From contig NZ_JADFAJ010000001.1 in the NCBI RefSeq assembly GCF_015665295.1, positions 186,001 through 250,000 of the forward strand: a stretch of 64,000 bases of DNA. The letters are read 5' to 3'. This DNA comes from Maricaulis sp. GTDB taxonomy: Bacteria; Pseudomonadota; Alphaproteobacteria; Caulobacterales; Maricaulaceae. Numbering within the stretch: the first letter of the stretch is position 1; every line of letters begins with the position of its first letter. Shown here in pieces: positions 40,831 to 49,386 of the stretch. The translations under genes and the position numbers were made by a program. The notes under the pieces are model-generated. The model was not told the origin of the DNA. It ran no database searches and saw nothing but the letters and a program-made list of their open reading frames with translations.

Positions 40831-41164
40831 GAGGGCGCCGCTGGTCGAGCTCTTGAATATCTGCGCGCCGACGCACTCTTGGCCATACATCCCTTGCCGA
40901 GAGAAAGCCTTATCCGGTTCTTGGGCTCAAGGGTGAAACCGCGAAGCGGCGGCTGCGCCGCCCTTGACCTCAAGAACCAGATACAGCCCGCTGGCAGGCT
41001 TGGGTTTTAAGGATCGCTCCGCGCAAGGCGCGGTTGGACGCAGCATTCAGGTCACGATGCTGGCTGCCACAGGTCCCCGCCCTTGATGGGCGAGGTGGAT
41101 CGCCAGACAGGGCGAGACGGAGTGGGTGATAGGCGTTACGGGAAGGACCTGCTCGCCTCTCCCC
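40831..41164. other. 334-bp intergenic region with an imperfect hairpin
   Basis: No gene that I can support. At 40916-40978 GGTTCTTG...CAAGGG on the left is mirrored by CCCTTG...CAAGAACC on the right, with a GC-rich inner part, giving a long interrupted hairpin of 63 bp. This has the form of a dispersed palindromic element or an attenuator-like terminator of ccdAB, without a T tract. Confidence 0.5.
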
Positions 41165-42154
41165 CTACCGCGACGTCAGCTTCAGCTCGATCCGCCGATT
41201 GCGCTGGTTCGCCTCCGCGCTGAGGCCTTCCACGATCGGATAATGCTCACCGAACCCGGCTGCGACCAGGCGGTCGGAGGGAACACCCAATTGTTCCATC
41301 CAGTTCACCACCGAGATGGCGCGGGCGGCGGAGAGGTGCCAGTTGGACGGATAGGTGGTGCGGATCGGGACCGGATCGGTATGGCCGTCAATGCGGATCA
41401 CCCATTCCAGATCATCCGGAATTTCATCGGTCAGCTGGATGATCGCGTCCGCGATCGGACGCAGGCTTTCACGGCCCTCGTTTGACAGGGCGGCCGACCC
41501 GGACGGGAAAAGCACGTCCGTTTCGAAAACGAAACGATCGCCGACAATGCGCACGCCGGTACGGTTTCCGAGGATGGCGCGCAGGCGTCCGAAGAAATCG
41601 GAGCGGTAGACCGCCAGCTCGGCGGCGCGCTCTGCAAGCGCGGCATTGAGGCGTTCGCCGAGATTGATGACCTGGGCCTCGGCCTCCTCGGCGCGCTGCT
41701 CGGCCGCATCTAGGGCGGCATTGAGCGTCGCGATCTGGTCGCGCAGGGCCTGGATCTGCAGGTTGAGCATCATCAGGGCGCGGCGGCTCTCCTCGGAGAG
41801 CTCGCGCTCGGCATCCAGCTCGTCCTGCAGGGCGGCGGTCTGGGTGCTGGCCATGGCGAGCGCGTCGGTCAGGGCATCGCGTTCGGTCTCCAGACCGGAG
41901 ACCCGCAGTTCAAGCTCGGTGTTTTCCGCCTGGGTCAGCGCGAGCTCGTCGGCCAGCTGGGCGAGCTGGGCATTGAGCGCCGCGAGCTGCTCGTCCCGCC
42001 CGGTCAGGGCGCGCGACAGGGCGAACTGGCCGGCCACAAAGATCGACAGAAGAAAGACAATGACCAGCAGCAGCGTGGCCAGGGCATCGACAAAGCCCGG
42101 CCAGTGATCGCCATTGTCGGCTTCCTGGAAACGCGCGAAACGCGGCAAGGCCAT
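41165..42154 (-). CDS. OmpA/MotB-domain motor-like protein
   Basis: A 329-residue protein with one N-terminal membrane helix (FVDALATLLLVIVFLLSIFVAGQF, 21-44; Asp23 just before it resembles the proton-binding Asp of MotB), a long coiled coil (about 50-180, ALNAQLAQLADELALTQAENTELE and onward) and a C-terminal OmpA-like peptidoglycan-binding domain (about 200-325, IDGHTDPVPI, NWHLSAARAISVVNWMEQLG, NRRIELKLT). With the ExbB/MotA-like gene 3 bp upstream it forms a probable ion-driven envelope motor. Role unknown. Confidence 0.88.
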   Translation of the reverse strand: MALPRFARFQEADNGDHWPGFVDALATLLLVIVFLLSIFVAGQFALSRALTGRDEQLAALNAQLAQLADELALTQAENTELELRVSGLETERDALTDALAMASTQTAALQDELDAERELSEESRRALMMLNLQIQALRDQIATLNAALDAAEQRAEEAEAQVINLGERLNAALAERAAELAVYRSDFFGRLRAILGNRTGVRIVGDRFVFETDVLFPSGSAALSNEGRESLRPIADAIIQLTDEIPDDLEWVIRIDGHTDPVPIRTTYPSNWHLSAARAISVVNWMEQLGVPSDRLVAAGFGEHYPIVEGLSAEANQRNRRIELKLTSR

Positions 42155-42157
42155 GGC

Positions 42158-43150
42158 CTATTCCCCTCCCCGCTCCCGCGATTGCAGGGCCCGGATCAGC
42201 ACCCGGATCTCGTCACGCAGGGCGCGCATCGATTCTTCCTGGCTGGCCCGGCTGTCCTCGGCAAAACGCTGCAGCGTGGTGTCCATCTGGCGGGCATTGC
42301 GCTCGAGCGTATGCGACAGGCGATCGAGCGTCTCGGCGGTCTGCTGCAGCAGGGCACCGACATAGGCGGTCGAGACCTCGCCATCATCGCCGACCGACGG
42401 CCCCGCGGCGGCGAGCCGCGAGATTGACGACAGCCATTCCTCGATCTCGTTGTAGAAACGGTTCTGGGCGCGGCTGGCCTGCAGGTCGAGGAAACCGATG
42501 ACCAGCGAGCCGGCGAGACCGAAGAGCGAGGAGGCGAAGGCCGTGCCCATGCCCTGGATCGGATCCTCGATGGCCGACATAAGCCGCAACACATCCGCCT
42601 CACCGCCGGTCGAGCTTTCCGTGACGGCACGCACGGCTTCACCGACATCCGAGACCACCGACAGCAGACCCCAGAAAGTGCCAAGCAGGCCGAGGAAGAT
42701 CAAAAGGCGGCCGAAATAGCGCGTGAAGGCGCCCGCTTCCGACATCCGTGCCCCGACCGAGTCGAGCACCGTGCGCACCGAACCGGCCGACAGCGAGACA
42801 CGGCCATCGGCCTGCGAGATCATCGACGCCATCGGCGCGATCAGGGCCGGCGGGCTCGGCAGGCTGGCCGGATCTTCGGCCGAGCGGAAGCGGATCAGCC
42901 AGCGCGCGGCCGGGCCGATCCCCAGCGCCTGGGCAAAGGTGTAGAGCAGGCCGATCACCAGCACGCCCAGAATGAGACCATTGATCGCCGGATTGGCCCG
43001 GAAGGCTTCTTCCAGTGGTTCGATCAGGAAGATGCCAAGTGCCGCCACCACCGCCGTAAACAGCGCCATCCAGATGATGTAGCGCCACGGCCCGGTGAAC
43101 CGGACGCTGGGCGCCCCGGACATATCCTGATCGGAATTGAGAACGGGCAT
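42158..43150 (-). CDS. MotA/TolQ/ExbB-type proton channel protein
   Basis: A 330-residue membrane protein. Helices near 25-42 and 57-78 are followed by a cytoplasmic stretch and two helices carrying the MotA/TolQ/ExbB signature: RYFGRLLIFLGLLGTFWGLLSVVSDVGEAV (about 142-171) and IQGMGTAFASSLFGLAGSLVIGFLDLQASRAQNRFYNEIEEWLS (about 196-239). It partners the OmpA/MotB-like protein encoded 3 bp downstream. The closest known architecture is ZorAB of Zorya defence, but the ZorC/D/E genes are absent, so a housekeeping envelope function is more likely. Confidence 0.88.
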   Translation of the reverse strand: MPVLNSDQDMSGAPSVRFTGPWRYIIWMALFTAVVAALGIFLIEPLEEAFRANPAINGLILGVLVIGLLYTFAQALGIGPAARWLIRFRSAEDPASLPSPPALIAPMASMISQADGRVSLSAGSVRTVLDSVGARMSEAGAFTRYFGRLLIFLGLLGTFWGLLSVVSDVGEAVRAVTESSTGGEADVLRLMSAIEDPIQGMGTAFASSLFGLAGSLVIGFLDLQASRAQNRFYNEIEEWLSSISRLAAAGPSVGDDGEVSTAYVGALLQQTAETLDRLSHTLERNARQMDTTLQRFAEDSRASQEESMRALRDEIRVLIRALQSRERGGE

Positions 43151-43396
43151 GCTGACCCCTCGTAATAGCCGCCGTCTTTCCTACCCCCCGCATTGGGACA
43201 ATTTGGTGGCGAGGTCAAAGGGCAGGTGCGAACTAATCGCCGGAAAGCCGGGCGCGGCGGACCGGCCCGCGCAGTTTATATCCGGATCGGAAACAATGAA
43301 CCGCCAGATCCATGGTTTTTCCCGAGCCGCGGCATAGCCATTTTCCCGCCATTGCTTTCAGGGCGCTGAGCCCCCCGCTCGCCAACGGAGTTTCCC

Positions 43397-44005
43397 ATGC
43401 CCAATACGCCCCCCCGCCACATCCTTCGCATTGATGCCAGCATGCGTCGCAACGGCTCGGTGACGCGCCAGCTCGCCGATACACTGATCGAGCGCCTCAC
43501 GACGGCAGACAGCGCGACGGGCGTGACCCGCCGCGATCTGGCCGACAATCCGCCGGCCTTCATCGACGAGGCCTGGATTGGCGCCAATTTCACAGATGCG
43601 GACGCCCGAAGCGACGCCCAGAAGGCCGTGCTGGCCCGCTCCGATGAACTGATCGCCGAACTGCAGGCCGCCGACACGCTGGTCATCGCCACGCCGGTCT
43701 ACAATTTCGGCGTACCCGCCGCGCTCAAGGCCTGGATCGACCTCATCGCCCGGGCCCGGGTAACCTTCAAATACACTGAAAACGGTCCGGTCGGCTTGCT
43801 GACGGGCAAGCGCGCCATCATTGTCGCCGCCTCCGGTGGCACCAAGGCCGGCAGCGAGATCGATTTCGCGACCACCTACTTGAAGCACGTGCTCGGCTTT
43901 ATCGGCATCCATGATGTCCAGATCATCGCCGCTGACCAGCTCGGCCAGGGCGCCGACGAAAAGCTTGCCGCGGCCGGCGATGCAATCGAACGTCTCGCGG
44001 CGTAA
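43397..44005 (+). CDS. azoR: FMN-dependent NADH-azoreductase
   Basis: A 202-residue flavodoxin-like quinone/azo reductase. ILRIDASMRRNGSVTRQLADTLIERL (9-34) binds FMN phosphate, TPVYNFGVPAALKAWIDLIARARVTFKY (about 98-125) is the AzoR signature, and ASGGTKAGSEIDFATTYLKHVLGFIGI (about 141-167) is the conserved C-terminal block. It reduces quinones and azo compounds with two electrons from NADH. A palindromic repeat lies right after its stop. Confidence 0.93.
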   Translation: MPNTPPRHILRIDASMRRNGSVTRQLADTLIERLTTADSATGVTRRDLADNPPAFIDEAWIGANFTDADARSDAQKAVLARSDELIAELQAADTLVIATPVYNFGVPAALKAWIDLIARARVTFKYTENGPVGLLTGKRAIIVAASGGTKAGSEIDFATTYLKHVLGFIGIHDVQIIAADQLGQGADEKLAAAGDAIERLAA

Positions 44006-44011
44006 CAAACA

Positions 44012-44056
44012 GGGGACAGGTACAGTTAACGCCAGGCGTTAATTGTAACTGTCCCC
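44012..44056. repeat. 45-bp near-perfect palindrome, REP-like
   Basis: Two 22-bp arms (44012-44033 and 44035-44056) are inverted complements with two mismatches around a single central A; outer ends are GGGGACAG and CTGTCCCC, with AACGCC/GGCGTT at the centre. It begins 6 bp after azoR and ends 18 bp before the suhB stop. The GGGGACAG...CTGTCCCC type occurs in many genomes as dispersed palindromes, so I class it as REP-like. No transposase is here. Confidence 0.65.
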
Positions 44057-44074
44057 GAATTGGACCCGAATTAG

Positions 44075-44872
44075 CTAGGCTGCGGCCTTTTTCAGGCGCT
44101 CGACAACCTCGGCCAGGATCGGCTCGTTGCCGGCAGCGATATTGCCGGTTTCCAGGACATTTTCGGCGTGGTCGATTTCGGCGATGAAACCGCCCGCTTC
44201 CCTGACCAGGATAATGCCGGCGGCGATGTCCCAGGACTTCAGGCCGCGTTCCCAGAAGCCGTCATAGCGGCCGGCGGCGACCCAGGCGAGGTCGAGCGCG
44301 GCGGAGCCCATGCGGCGGATGCCGGCGCAATGCGGCATGATCTGGTGCAATTCCTTCAAGAAGCGGGCCTGACCCGGCTTGCCGATATAGGGCGTGCCGG
44401 TGGAGATCACGGCCTCGTCGAAATGCTTGCGTTCGGCGACGCGCAGGCGGCGATCGGCAAGCCAGGCGCCGCGGCCTTTCTCGGCATGGAACATTTCGTC
44501 GGTGGCGGGATTGTAGACCACGCCGGCCACCAGCTCGCCCTCGCGCTCGAGCGCGATGGAAACAGCGAAATGCGGCATGCCGTGCAGGAAGTTCAGCGTG
44601 CCGTCGAGCGGATCGACGATCCAGCGGTGCGAGCGGTCGCTGCCTTCGACAATGCCGCGCTCTTCCATCAGGAAGCCATAGCCCGGACGGGCCTGGCTCA
44701 GCCGGTCATAGATGATGTCCTCGGCCTTGTGGTCCGCGACGGAGACGAAATCCGCCGGACCCTTGCGCGAAACCTGCAGGTGCTCGATGTCGCGAAAGTC
44801 GCGATTGAGCGAGCGGCCGGCGCGCGCGGCGACATCGGTCATGACGGTGAGGAGCGGAGACAGCGTACCCAT
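44075..44872 (-). CDS. suhB: Inositol monophosphatase family protein
   Basis: A 265-residue Mg-dependent phosphatase of the IMPase/SuhB family. Motifs: FVSVADHKAEDIIYDRL (38-54), MEERGI (about 64-69), WIVDPLDGTLNFLHGMPHFAVSIAL (about 83-107) and WDIAAGIILVREAGGFI (about 210-226). SuhB also binds NusG/NusA antitermination complexes in E. coli. It starts 4 bp after the efp stop codon, forming an efp-suhB operon. Confidence 0.92.
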   Translation of the reverse strand: MGTLSPLLTVMTDVAARAGRSLNRDFRDIEHLQVSRKGPADFVSVADHKAEDIIYDRLSQARPGYGFLMEERGIVEGSDRSHRWIVDPLDGTLNFLHGMPHFAVSIALEREGELVAGVVYNPATDEMFHAEKGRGAWLADRRLRVAERKHFDEAVISTGTPYIGKPGQARFLKELHQIMPHCAGIRRMGSAALDLAWVAAGRYDGFWERGLKSWDIAAGIILVREAGGFIAEIDHAENVLETGNIAAGNEPILAEVVERLKKAAA

Positions 44873-44876
44873 GGGA

Positions 44877-45443
44877 TCAGTCCGCCCGCTTCACGTAGGA
44901 GCCGTCCTCGGTCGCAACGATGATGCGCTCGCCGACGCCGACAAAGGGCGGCACTGAGGAGCGGACACCGTTGGACAGGATGGCCGGCTTGTAGGAATTG
45001 GCGGCCGTCTGGCCCTTCACCACCGGCTCGGTATCCGCGACTTCCAGGGTGACATGCTGCGGCAAGGAAATGCCGATCGGACGCTCTTCATGGAATTCAA
45101 CAACGACATTCATGCCATCGGTCAGATAGGCGGCGCGCTCCTCACCGACGAAATCGGTCTGCAGCTCGATCTGCTCATAGGTCTCGGCGTCCATGAAGGT
45201 GAGCATGTCATCGCTCGCGAACAGGAAAGTGTGATCCTTCTGCTCGAGACGGACGCGCTCGACCTTGTCGGCGGCGCGGAAACGCTCGTTCAGCTTGCGA
45301 CCATCGAGCAGGTTTTTCAGCTCGACCTGGGCGAAGGCGCCGCCCTTTCCCGGCTTGACGTGGTCCGTCTTCACGGCAACCCACAGGGTTTCCTGGTGCA
45401 TGAGGACATTGCCGGGGCGGATTTCGTTACCGTTGATTTTCAT
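44877..45443 (-). CDS. efp: Elongation factor P
   Basis: A 188-residue EF-P, which rescues ribosomes stalled at polyproline. The KOW domain loop [17 protein letters not shown] (30-46) carries the Lys34-type residue that may be modified; [50 protein letters not shown] (about 98-147) and the C-terminal [22 protein letters not shown] complete the three-domain fold. No epmA or earP modification gene is in the window. Confidence 0.96.
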   Translation of the reverse strand: MKINGNEIRPGNVLMHQETLWVAVKTDHVKPGKGGAFAQVELKNLLDGRKLNERFRAADKVERVRLEQKDHTFLFASDDMLTFMDAETYEQIELQTDFVGEERAAYLTDGMNVVVEFHEERPIGISLPQHVTLEVADTEPVVKGQTAANSYKPAILSNGVRSSVPPFVGVGERIIVATEDGSYVKRAD

Positions 45444-45560
45444 GACTCACCTGTCGCCGCTGCTGTGCGGCCCATCTGTCGCGCGGGCGCGCGCGCGCCG
45501 CAAAGTGGCGCTCTCCTATCAGCGGGCATGCGGAACGGCAAGCCGCGCGGCACCGGGCCG

Positions 45561-46754
45561 TCAGCGCAGCTCGTCGTATTCGGCGCGAATACGCTGACGG
45601 ACTTCCGGTGACAGGGCGCCCGCGAGACCGGCTTCAAGGCGGTCGCGGTCGCGATCATGGACCGGCGCGCCCAGATGATCATTGGCCGCCAGAAGCACCC
45701 AGCGATAGGCCAGTTCAAGGTCCTGCGGCACGCCTTCGCCGCGGGCCAGCGCAAAGGCATAGAGGAACCGGCTTTCGGCATCGCCGCCGCGGGCACCGCG
45801 GGAAAACCAGTATGCCGCCATCTCGGGATCGGCCTCGGCGCCGCGGCCCTGATACAGCATCAACCCATACTGGCCCTGGGCCGGCGCGTAATTGCTCTCG
45901 GCAGAAATCCGCATCCAGCCGAGCGCCGTTGCGTCATCCTGCTCGCCGCCCTCACCGTCAGCCCACATCATGCCAACCTGGAAGGCGGCCTCGGCCAGAT
46001 TTTCTTCGGCCGCCCGTTCATACCAGACCCGGGCTCCTTCAGCGTCACGCGGACCGCCCAGCCCGGCATCAAGCAATTGGGCAAGCTGGTACATGCCTTC
46101 GGCCGAGCCCTGCTGGGCCGCGCGACCGGCCCATTCACGGGCGGCGATGGCGTCCTGGGGGACGGGCGAGTTTCGCAAGGTGATCGCATGCGCCACCATG
46201 GCCGGGATATGCCCGGCCCGCGCGGCGCGTTCAAACCAGGGCTCCGGCTGACCCAGCTCCAGTGCCGTATCGCCCAAGGCGGCGAGCAGGCCGAGATTGT
46301 AGAGGGCGACCGGGTCGTCCCGGTCGGCCGCCCGGTTGAACCAACGCGCGGCGGTCGCCAGATCGACCGGCCCGCCCTCGCCATTGCGCGCCATGATCCC
46401 GGACAGGAGTGCCGCATCGATATTGCCGCCCGCTGCTGCCGTTGCCGCATAGTTGCGGGCCGAGGACCAGTCCTCGCCCAGATAGGCAATCTGGGCGCGA
46501 TACCAGGCCGCATCAGCGCCGCTCAGTCCGGTCGGAACCTCCGCCGTCCCGGCTTCCAGCCCCTCGACCGCGGCGCTCTGGACATCTTCCGGCAGCAGGA
46601 TGAGTTCACGCGGAAAGGCCGGACTGTCTCCGGCACTCTCCGGCATGGGGCCGGCAGCCGGCAAGTCCTGGACGGCGAGAGCCGATCCGGCGAGGCAGAG
46701 GCTGCCGCAGGCGGCGAGCAGGGAGAAGCGGGAAAGACGGGACGGTATGTTCAT
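45561..46754 (-). CDS. Exported Sel1-repeat protein
   Basis: A 397-residue protein with a signal peptide (MNIPSRLSRFSLLAACGSLCLAGSALAVQ; a lipobox is not convincing) and about eight to nine Sel1-like repeats from residue 80 to 365, for example ALLSGIMARNGEGGPVDLATAARWFNRAA, GMYQLAQLLDAGLGGPRDAEGARVWYERAA and AAFQVGMMWADGEGGEQDDATALGWMRISA. Such proteins are periplasmic or cell-surface scaffolds. Start ATG 46754 follows AGAAGGGGG. Confidence 0.86.
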   Translation of the reverse strand: MNIPSRLSRFSLLAACGSLCLAGSALAVQDLPAAGPMPESAGDSPAFPRELILLPEDVQSAAVEGLEAGTAEVPTGLSGADAAWYRAQIAYLGEDWSSARNYAATAAAGGNIDAALLSGIMARNGEGGPVDLATAARWFNRAADRDDPVALYNLGLLAALGDTALELGQPEPWFERAARAGHIPAMVAHAITLRNSPVPQDAIAAREWAGRAAQQGSAEGMYQLAQLLDAGLGGPRDAEGARVWYERAAEENLAEAAFQVGMMWADGEGGEQDDATALGWMRISAESNYAPAQGQYGLMLYQGRGAEADPEMAAYWFSRGARGGDAESRFLYAFALARGEGVPQDLELAYRWVLLAANDHLGAPVHDRDRDRLEAGLAGALSPEVRQRIRAEYDELR

Positions 46755-46837
46755 GCCCCTTCTAGAACGCGCCGATTGCGGCGTGGTCAAGGCTGCGCTG
46801 CGCAAGCTGGGTGAAATGTAATCAGCCCGGCCAGGCT

Positions 46838-47455
46838 TCAGGCCTCGCCGGTCACCGCGGCAAACGCCCGGACGGCGGCAGCCGGTCCGTCGGGATGCGC
46901 CCAGACACCGGACGAGGCCGCGATGAAATCGGCGCCCGCCGCAACCAGCGGCGGCGCATTGTCGGCGGTGATCCCGCCGATCGCGACGCAAGGCAGCTCA
47001 AACAGCTCGACCCACCAGGTCAGCAGGTCCGGCATCGCAACATGCTCGGTGGCCTTGGTCTGGGACGGGTAGAATGCGCCAAAGGCGACATAGTCGGCCC
47101 CGGCCTCCCCGGCGACCATGGCGAGATGGCGACTGGCATGGCAGGTCACGCCGACCGTCCGGTCCTTGCCCATGATGGCGCGCGCATCCTTCACCCGGCC
47201 ATCAGACTGGCCGATATGGACCCCGTCACAGGCCAGGGCATCGGCGAGTTGGGGACTGTCATTGAGGATGGCCGCCACGCCGCGCGACTGGGCTGCCCTG
47301 ATGAGCGCCGGGGCAAGACGGCGGATATCCGCCTCGTCATGTGCCTTGAGCCGGATTTGCAGGGCCGAAACAGGTCCGGCATCCAGCGCCGTTTCCAGTG
47401 TCGAGACAAATTGTGCGTCAATGCGCGGCGGGGTGATCAGGTAAAGCTGGCTCAT
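46838..47455 (-). CDS. thiE: Thiamine phosphate synthase
   Basis: A 205-residue TIM-barrel enzyme that couples HMP-PP and HET-P in thiamine synthesis. LYLITPP (4-10), LQIRLKAHDEADI (about 32-44), ILNDSPQLADALACDGVHIGQSDG (about 63-86), VGVTCHASRHLAMVAGEAGADYVAFGAFYPSQTK (about 100-133) and VAIGGITADN (about 151-160) are the ThiE blocks. The Q-x-R-x-K pattern is slightly diverged (LQIRLKA). No other thi gene is near and no TPP riboswitch is seen. Confidence 0.9.
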   Translation of the reverse strand: MSQLYLITPPRIDAQFVSTLETALDAGPVSALQIRLKAHDEADIRRLAPALIRAAQSRGVAAILNDSPQLADALACDGVHIGQSDGRVKDARAIMGKDRTVGVTCHASRHLAMVAGEAGADYVAFGAFYPSQTKATEHVAMPDLLTWWVELFELPCVAIGGITADNAPPLVAAGADFIAASSGVWAHPDGPAAAVRAFAAVTGEA

Positions 47456-47621
47456 GCGGCGTCTTTTGGCAGGCCCGCCCGGCGAGGACAATGGGGCGGC
47501 GGAAAATCATCAGGAACATCACCCAATCGGGTCATTCATCTTCCTTTCATCCAGTTTATACAAATGTGGCGCTCAGCACGGGCAGGCCTGTCGTCTGCGT
47601 GTCTTCAAACAGGGGATTTCC

Positions 47622-48086
47622 ATGTCATTCAAAGCCATTCTCGCCGCCGGTATCGCCGCTGCATCCTTCGCCGGCGTCGCCGCTGCCCAGGACTGGTCGC
47701 TGCCGCCGACCTTCGGCTCGGTGAGCCTGAACTCCGGCTTCCAGCCGGACCCGTACACCACCTCGATCACCGCTGGCGGCACCATCCAGGCGTCGAACCT
47801 GTCCTCGTCCTGCGCCGGCATGATCGCCAACGCACCGGACTTCCGCCTGAACTTCAATGCCGGTTCGCTGCCGCTCTATATCAGCGCCTACTCCAACTCC
47901 GACACCACGCTGGTGGTCAACGCACCGGATGGCTCCTGGTATTGCAATGACGACACGCACGGCCTGAACCCGTCCCTGGCCTGGGGCAGCCCGATGTCCG
48001 GCCAATACGACATCTGGATCGGCACCTATGGCACCAATTCCGACCTTGCCAACTCGACGCTCCACATTTCCGAGCTCGGCGGCTAA
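47622..48086 (+). CDS. Secreted single-domain protein, PPC-like beta fold
   Basis: A 154-residue protein with a clean signal peptide (MSFKAILAAGIAAASFAGVAAAQ, cleavage after 22-23). The mature domain has the pattern GFQPDPYTTSITAGGTIQASNLSSSCAGMIANAPDFRLNF, then DTTLVVNAPDGSWYCNDD and MSGQYDIWIGTY, with two Cys (about 67 and 110). This beta-rich unit resembles pre-peptidase C-terminal type domains; the DGSWYCNDD and GQYDIWIG parts recur in the next gene. Codon use is strongly biased to C-ending codons, which suggests high expression. Function unknown. Confidence 0.8.
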   Translation: MSFKAILAAGIAAASFAGVAAAQDWSLPPTFGSVSLNSGFQPDPYTTSITAGGTIQASNLSSSCAGMIANAPDFRLNFNAGSLPLYISAYSNSDTTLVVNAPDGSWYCNDDTHGLNPSLAWGSPMSGQYDIWIGTYGTNSDLANSTLHISELGG

Positions 48087-48110
48087 GCCAGCCGGATAAC
48101 CGGAATGAGA

Positions 48111-48141
48111 AAACCCCCGGCCAGACGGCCGGGGGTTTTTT
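48111..48141 (+). terminator. Rho-independent terminator
   Basis: A perfect 12-bp stem (three A, five C, then GGCC and mirror) with loop AGAC and a run of six T, 24 bp after the stop of the secreted-protein gene. A smaller hairpin CCCGCC/GGCGGG follows at 48181-48195. The rest of the 48142-48377 gap holds an A/T-rich stretch (48236-48266) with TATAAA at 48260 that may be the next promoter. Confidence 0.9.
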
Positions 48142-48377
48142 GTGACCCGAAGCCCGGCTCATCGGTGAGCGCGATTCCGCCCCGCCGGAGGCGGGACTTT
48201 TGTTGCCGCGCAGGCCGCCACCGGGTGGCGTGCATTTTCTCTTTTTAAAATCAGAGAATTATAAAACAGAACCGTTAGACCCGAAGCGTCCGCAGTGCTA
48301 GCCTTCCCGGACAAGCTGCCGGGCGTGTGGCAGCCAAGCCTGATCTTGCGACCATCGACCTGCCTAGGGGAAATCTC

Positions 48378-49262
48378 ATGTCATCAAAGACAATACTCGC
48401 CTCCACGCTGAGCCTGGTGGCGTTGCTCGCAATGGCTGGCCACGCTCATGGACAAACGGCTTCGCTCGATCCGGTCTCCGGAACCATCACGCTCGATCCG
48501 TCACTGGGTTCGCAGCGTTTTGACACATCGATTGCGGCGGGCGGAGACATTGATGCCGACAGTCTGGGCCGCGATTGCGCGGGCGAGATCGCCGACGCGC
48601 CAGGCCTGCGTCTGCAGTATGGGGCTGGCGGCGATACCCTGCGCATCATCGCAATCTCGAACGCCGACACCTCGCTTGTCATCCGGACACCCGCAGGCGA
48701 ATGGTGGTGCAATGATGATGCGATGGGCGGTCTGAATCCAATTCTCAGCCTCACGCCGGCGCCGGAAGGTGACTACATCATCTGGGTGGGGCGCGTCTCG
48801 TCCTTTTGGGGCAATGGCGATGCCGAGCCGGTTGAGCTGTCCATTCTCAGCATCGAGGAAAGCGCGCCGGCATCGCAATACCTGCCGACCAGCGCCCGTC
48901 TCACCCTTGCGCCCGGCTTCCAGCCATCCGAGTTCCATGTGAGCGGTTATGCCAACGGCGCCGTGCGCCCGCCCGCCTGGGACAACCGGTGCGGTGGTTC
49001 GGCCAGCGAGTTGCCGACCCTGCATCTGGAGTATCAGGGACAAGGCTCCGGCCTGGCGATCCACGCCGAGGCACACGAGGATCTGACGCTCCTGGTCCGG
49101 ACGCCGGCCGGTGACTTCGTCTGCAATGACGAGCTGGAAAACACGGACTTTGTCAGCTTGGACTCCGCGCCGGCTGGCCAATACGACATCTGGGTCGGGC
49201 CCCAGACTGATCGCGCCCGAGCAGCACTGGTTCCGGTCAGGCTGACCTTGTCGGAATTCTAG
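48378..49262 (+). CDS. Secreted two-domain paralog of the upstream protein
   Basis: A 294-residue protein with a signal peptide (MSSKTILASTLSLVALLAMAGHAHGQ) and two copies of the same beta domain as the gene before it: copy 1 about 27-155 (CAGEIADAPGLRLQY, DTSLVIRTPAGEWWCNDD, EGDYIIWVGRV) and copy 2 about 165-294 (CGGSASELPTLHLEY, DLTLLVRTPAGDFVCNDE, AGQYDIWVGPQ). Each copy retains one Cys early and one in the CNDD/CNDE motif. The function is unknown; a surface or periplasmic binding role is a guess. Ends before a strong terminator. Confidence 0.8.
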   Translation: MSSKTILASTLSLVALLAMAGHAHGQTASLDPVSGTITLDPSLGSQRFDTSIAAGGDIDADSLGRDCAGEIADAPGLRLQYGAGGDTLRIIAISNADTSLVIRTPAGEWWCNDDAMGGLNPILSLTPAPEGDYIIWVGRVSSFWGNGDAEPVELSILSIEESAPASQYLPTSARLTLAPGFQPSEFHVSGYANGAVRPPAWDNRCGGSASELPTLHLEYQGQGSGLAIHAEAHEDLTLLVRTPAGDFVCNDELENTDFVSLDSAPAGQYDIWVGPQTDRARAALVPVRLTLSEF

Positions 49263-49326
49263 CCTTCCGCGACGGGAGCGATGGGGCCGGTCTCGCCAGA
49301 CAGCCCGCGCCCCGCCCGCAAAGAAC

Positions 49327-49364
49327 AGGCCCCGGATCGCGTTCGGCGATCCGGGGCCTTTTTT
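49327..49364 (+). terminator. Rho-independent terminator
   Basis: A perfect 14-bp stem AGGCCCCGGATCGC/GCGATCCGGGGCCT with loop GTTCG followed by six T, between the two-domain secreted gene and the convergent aldolase gene. Confidence 0.9.
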
Positions 49365-49386
49365 CTTCTGCCTTGCCAGATCCGAC

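Noticed and set aside
40201-41164. Mobile island around ccdAB
   Set aside because: No integrase, transposase or attachment repeats are visible, and composition is like the neighbours; only the toxin-antitoxin pair itself suggests transfer.
41165-43150. Zorya anti-phage system
   Set aside because: Only the A/B-like motor pair is present; neighbours are ccdAB and azoR, with no helicase or nuclease genes.
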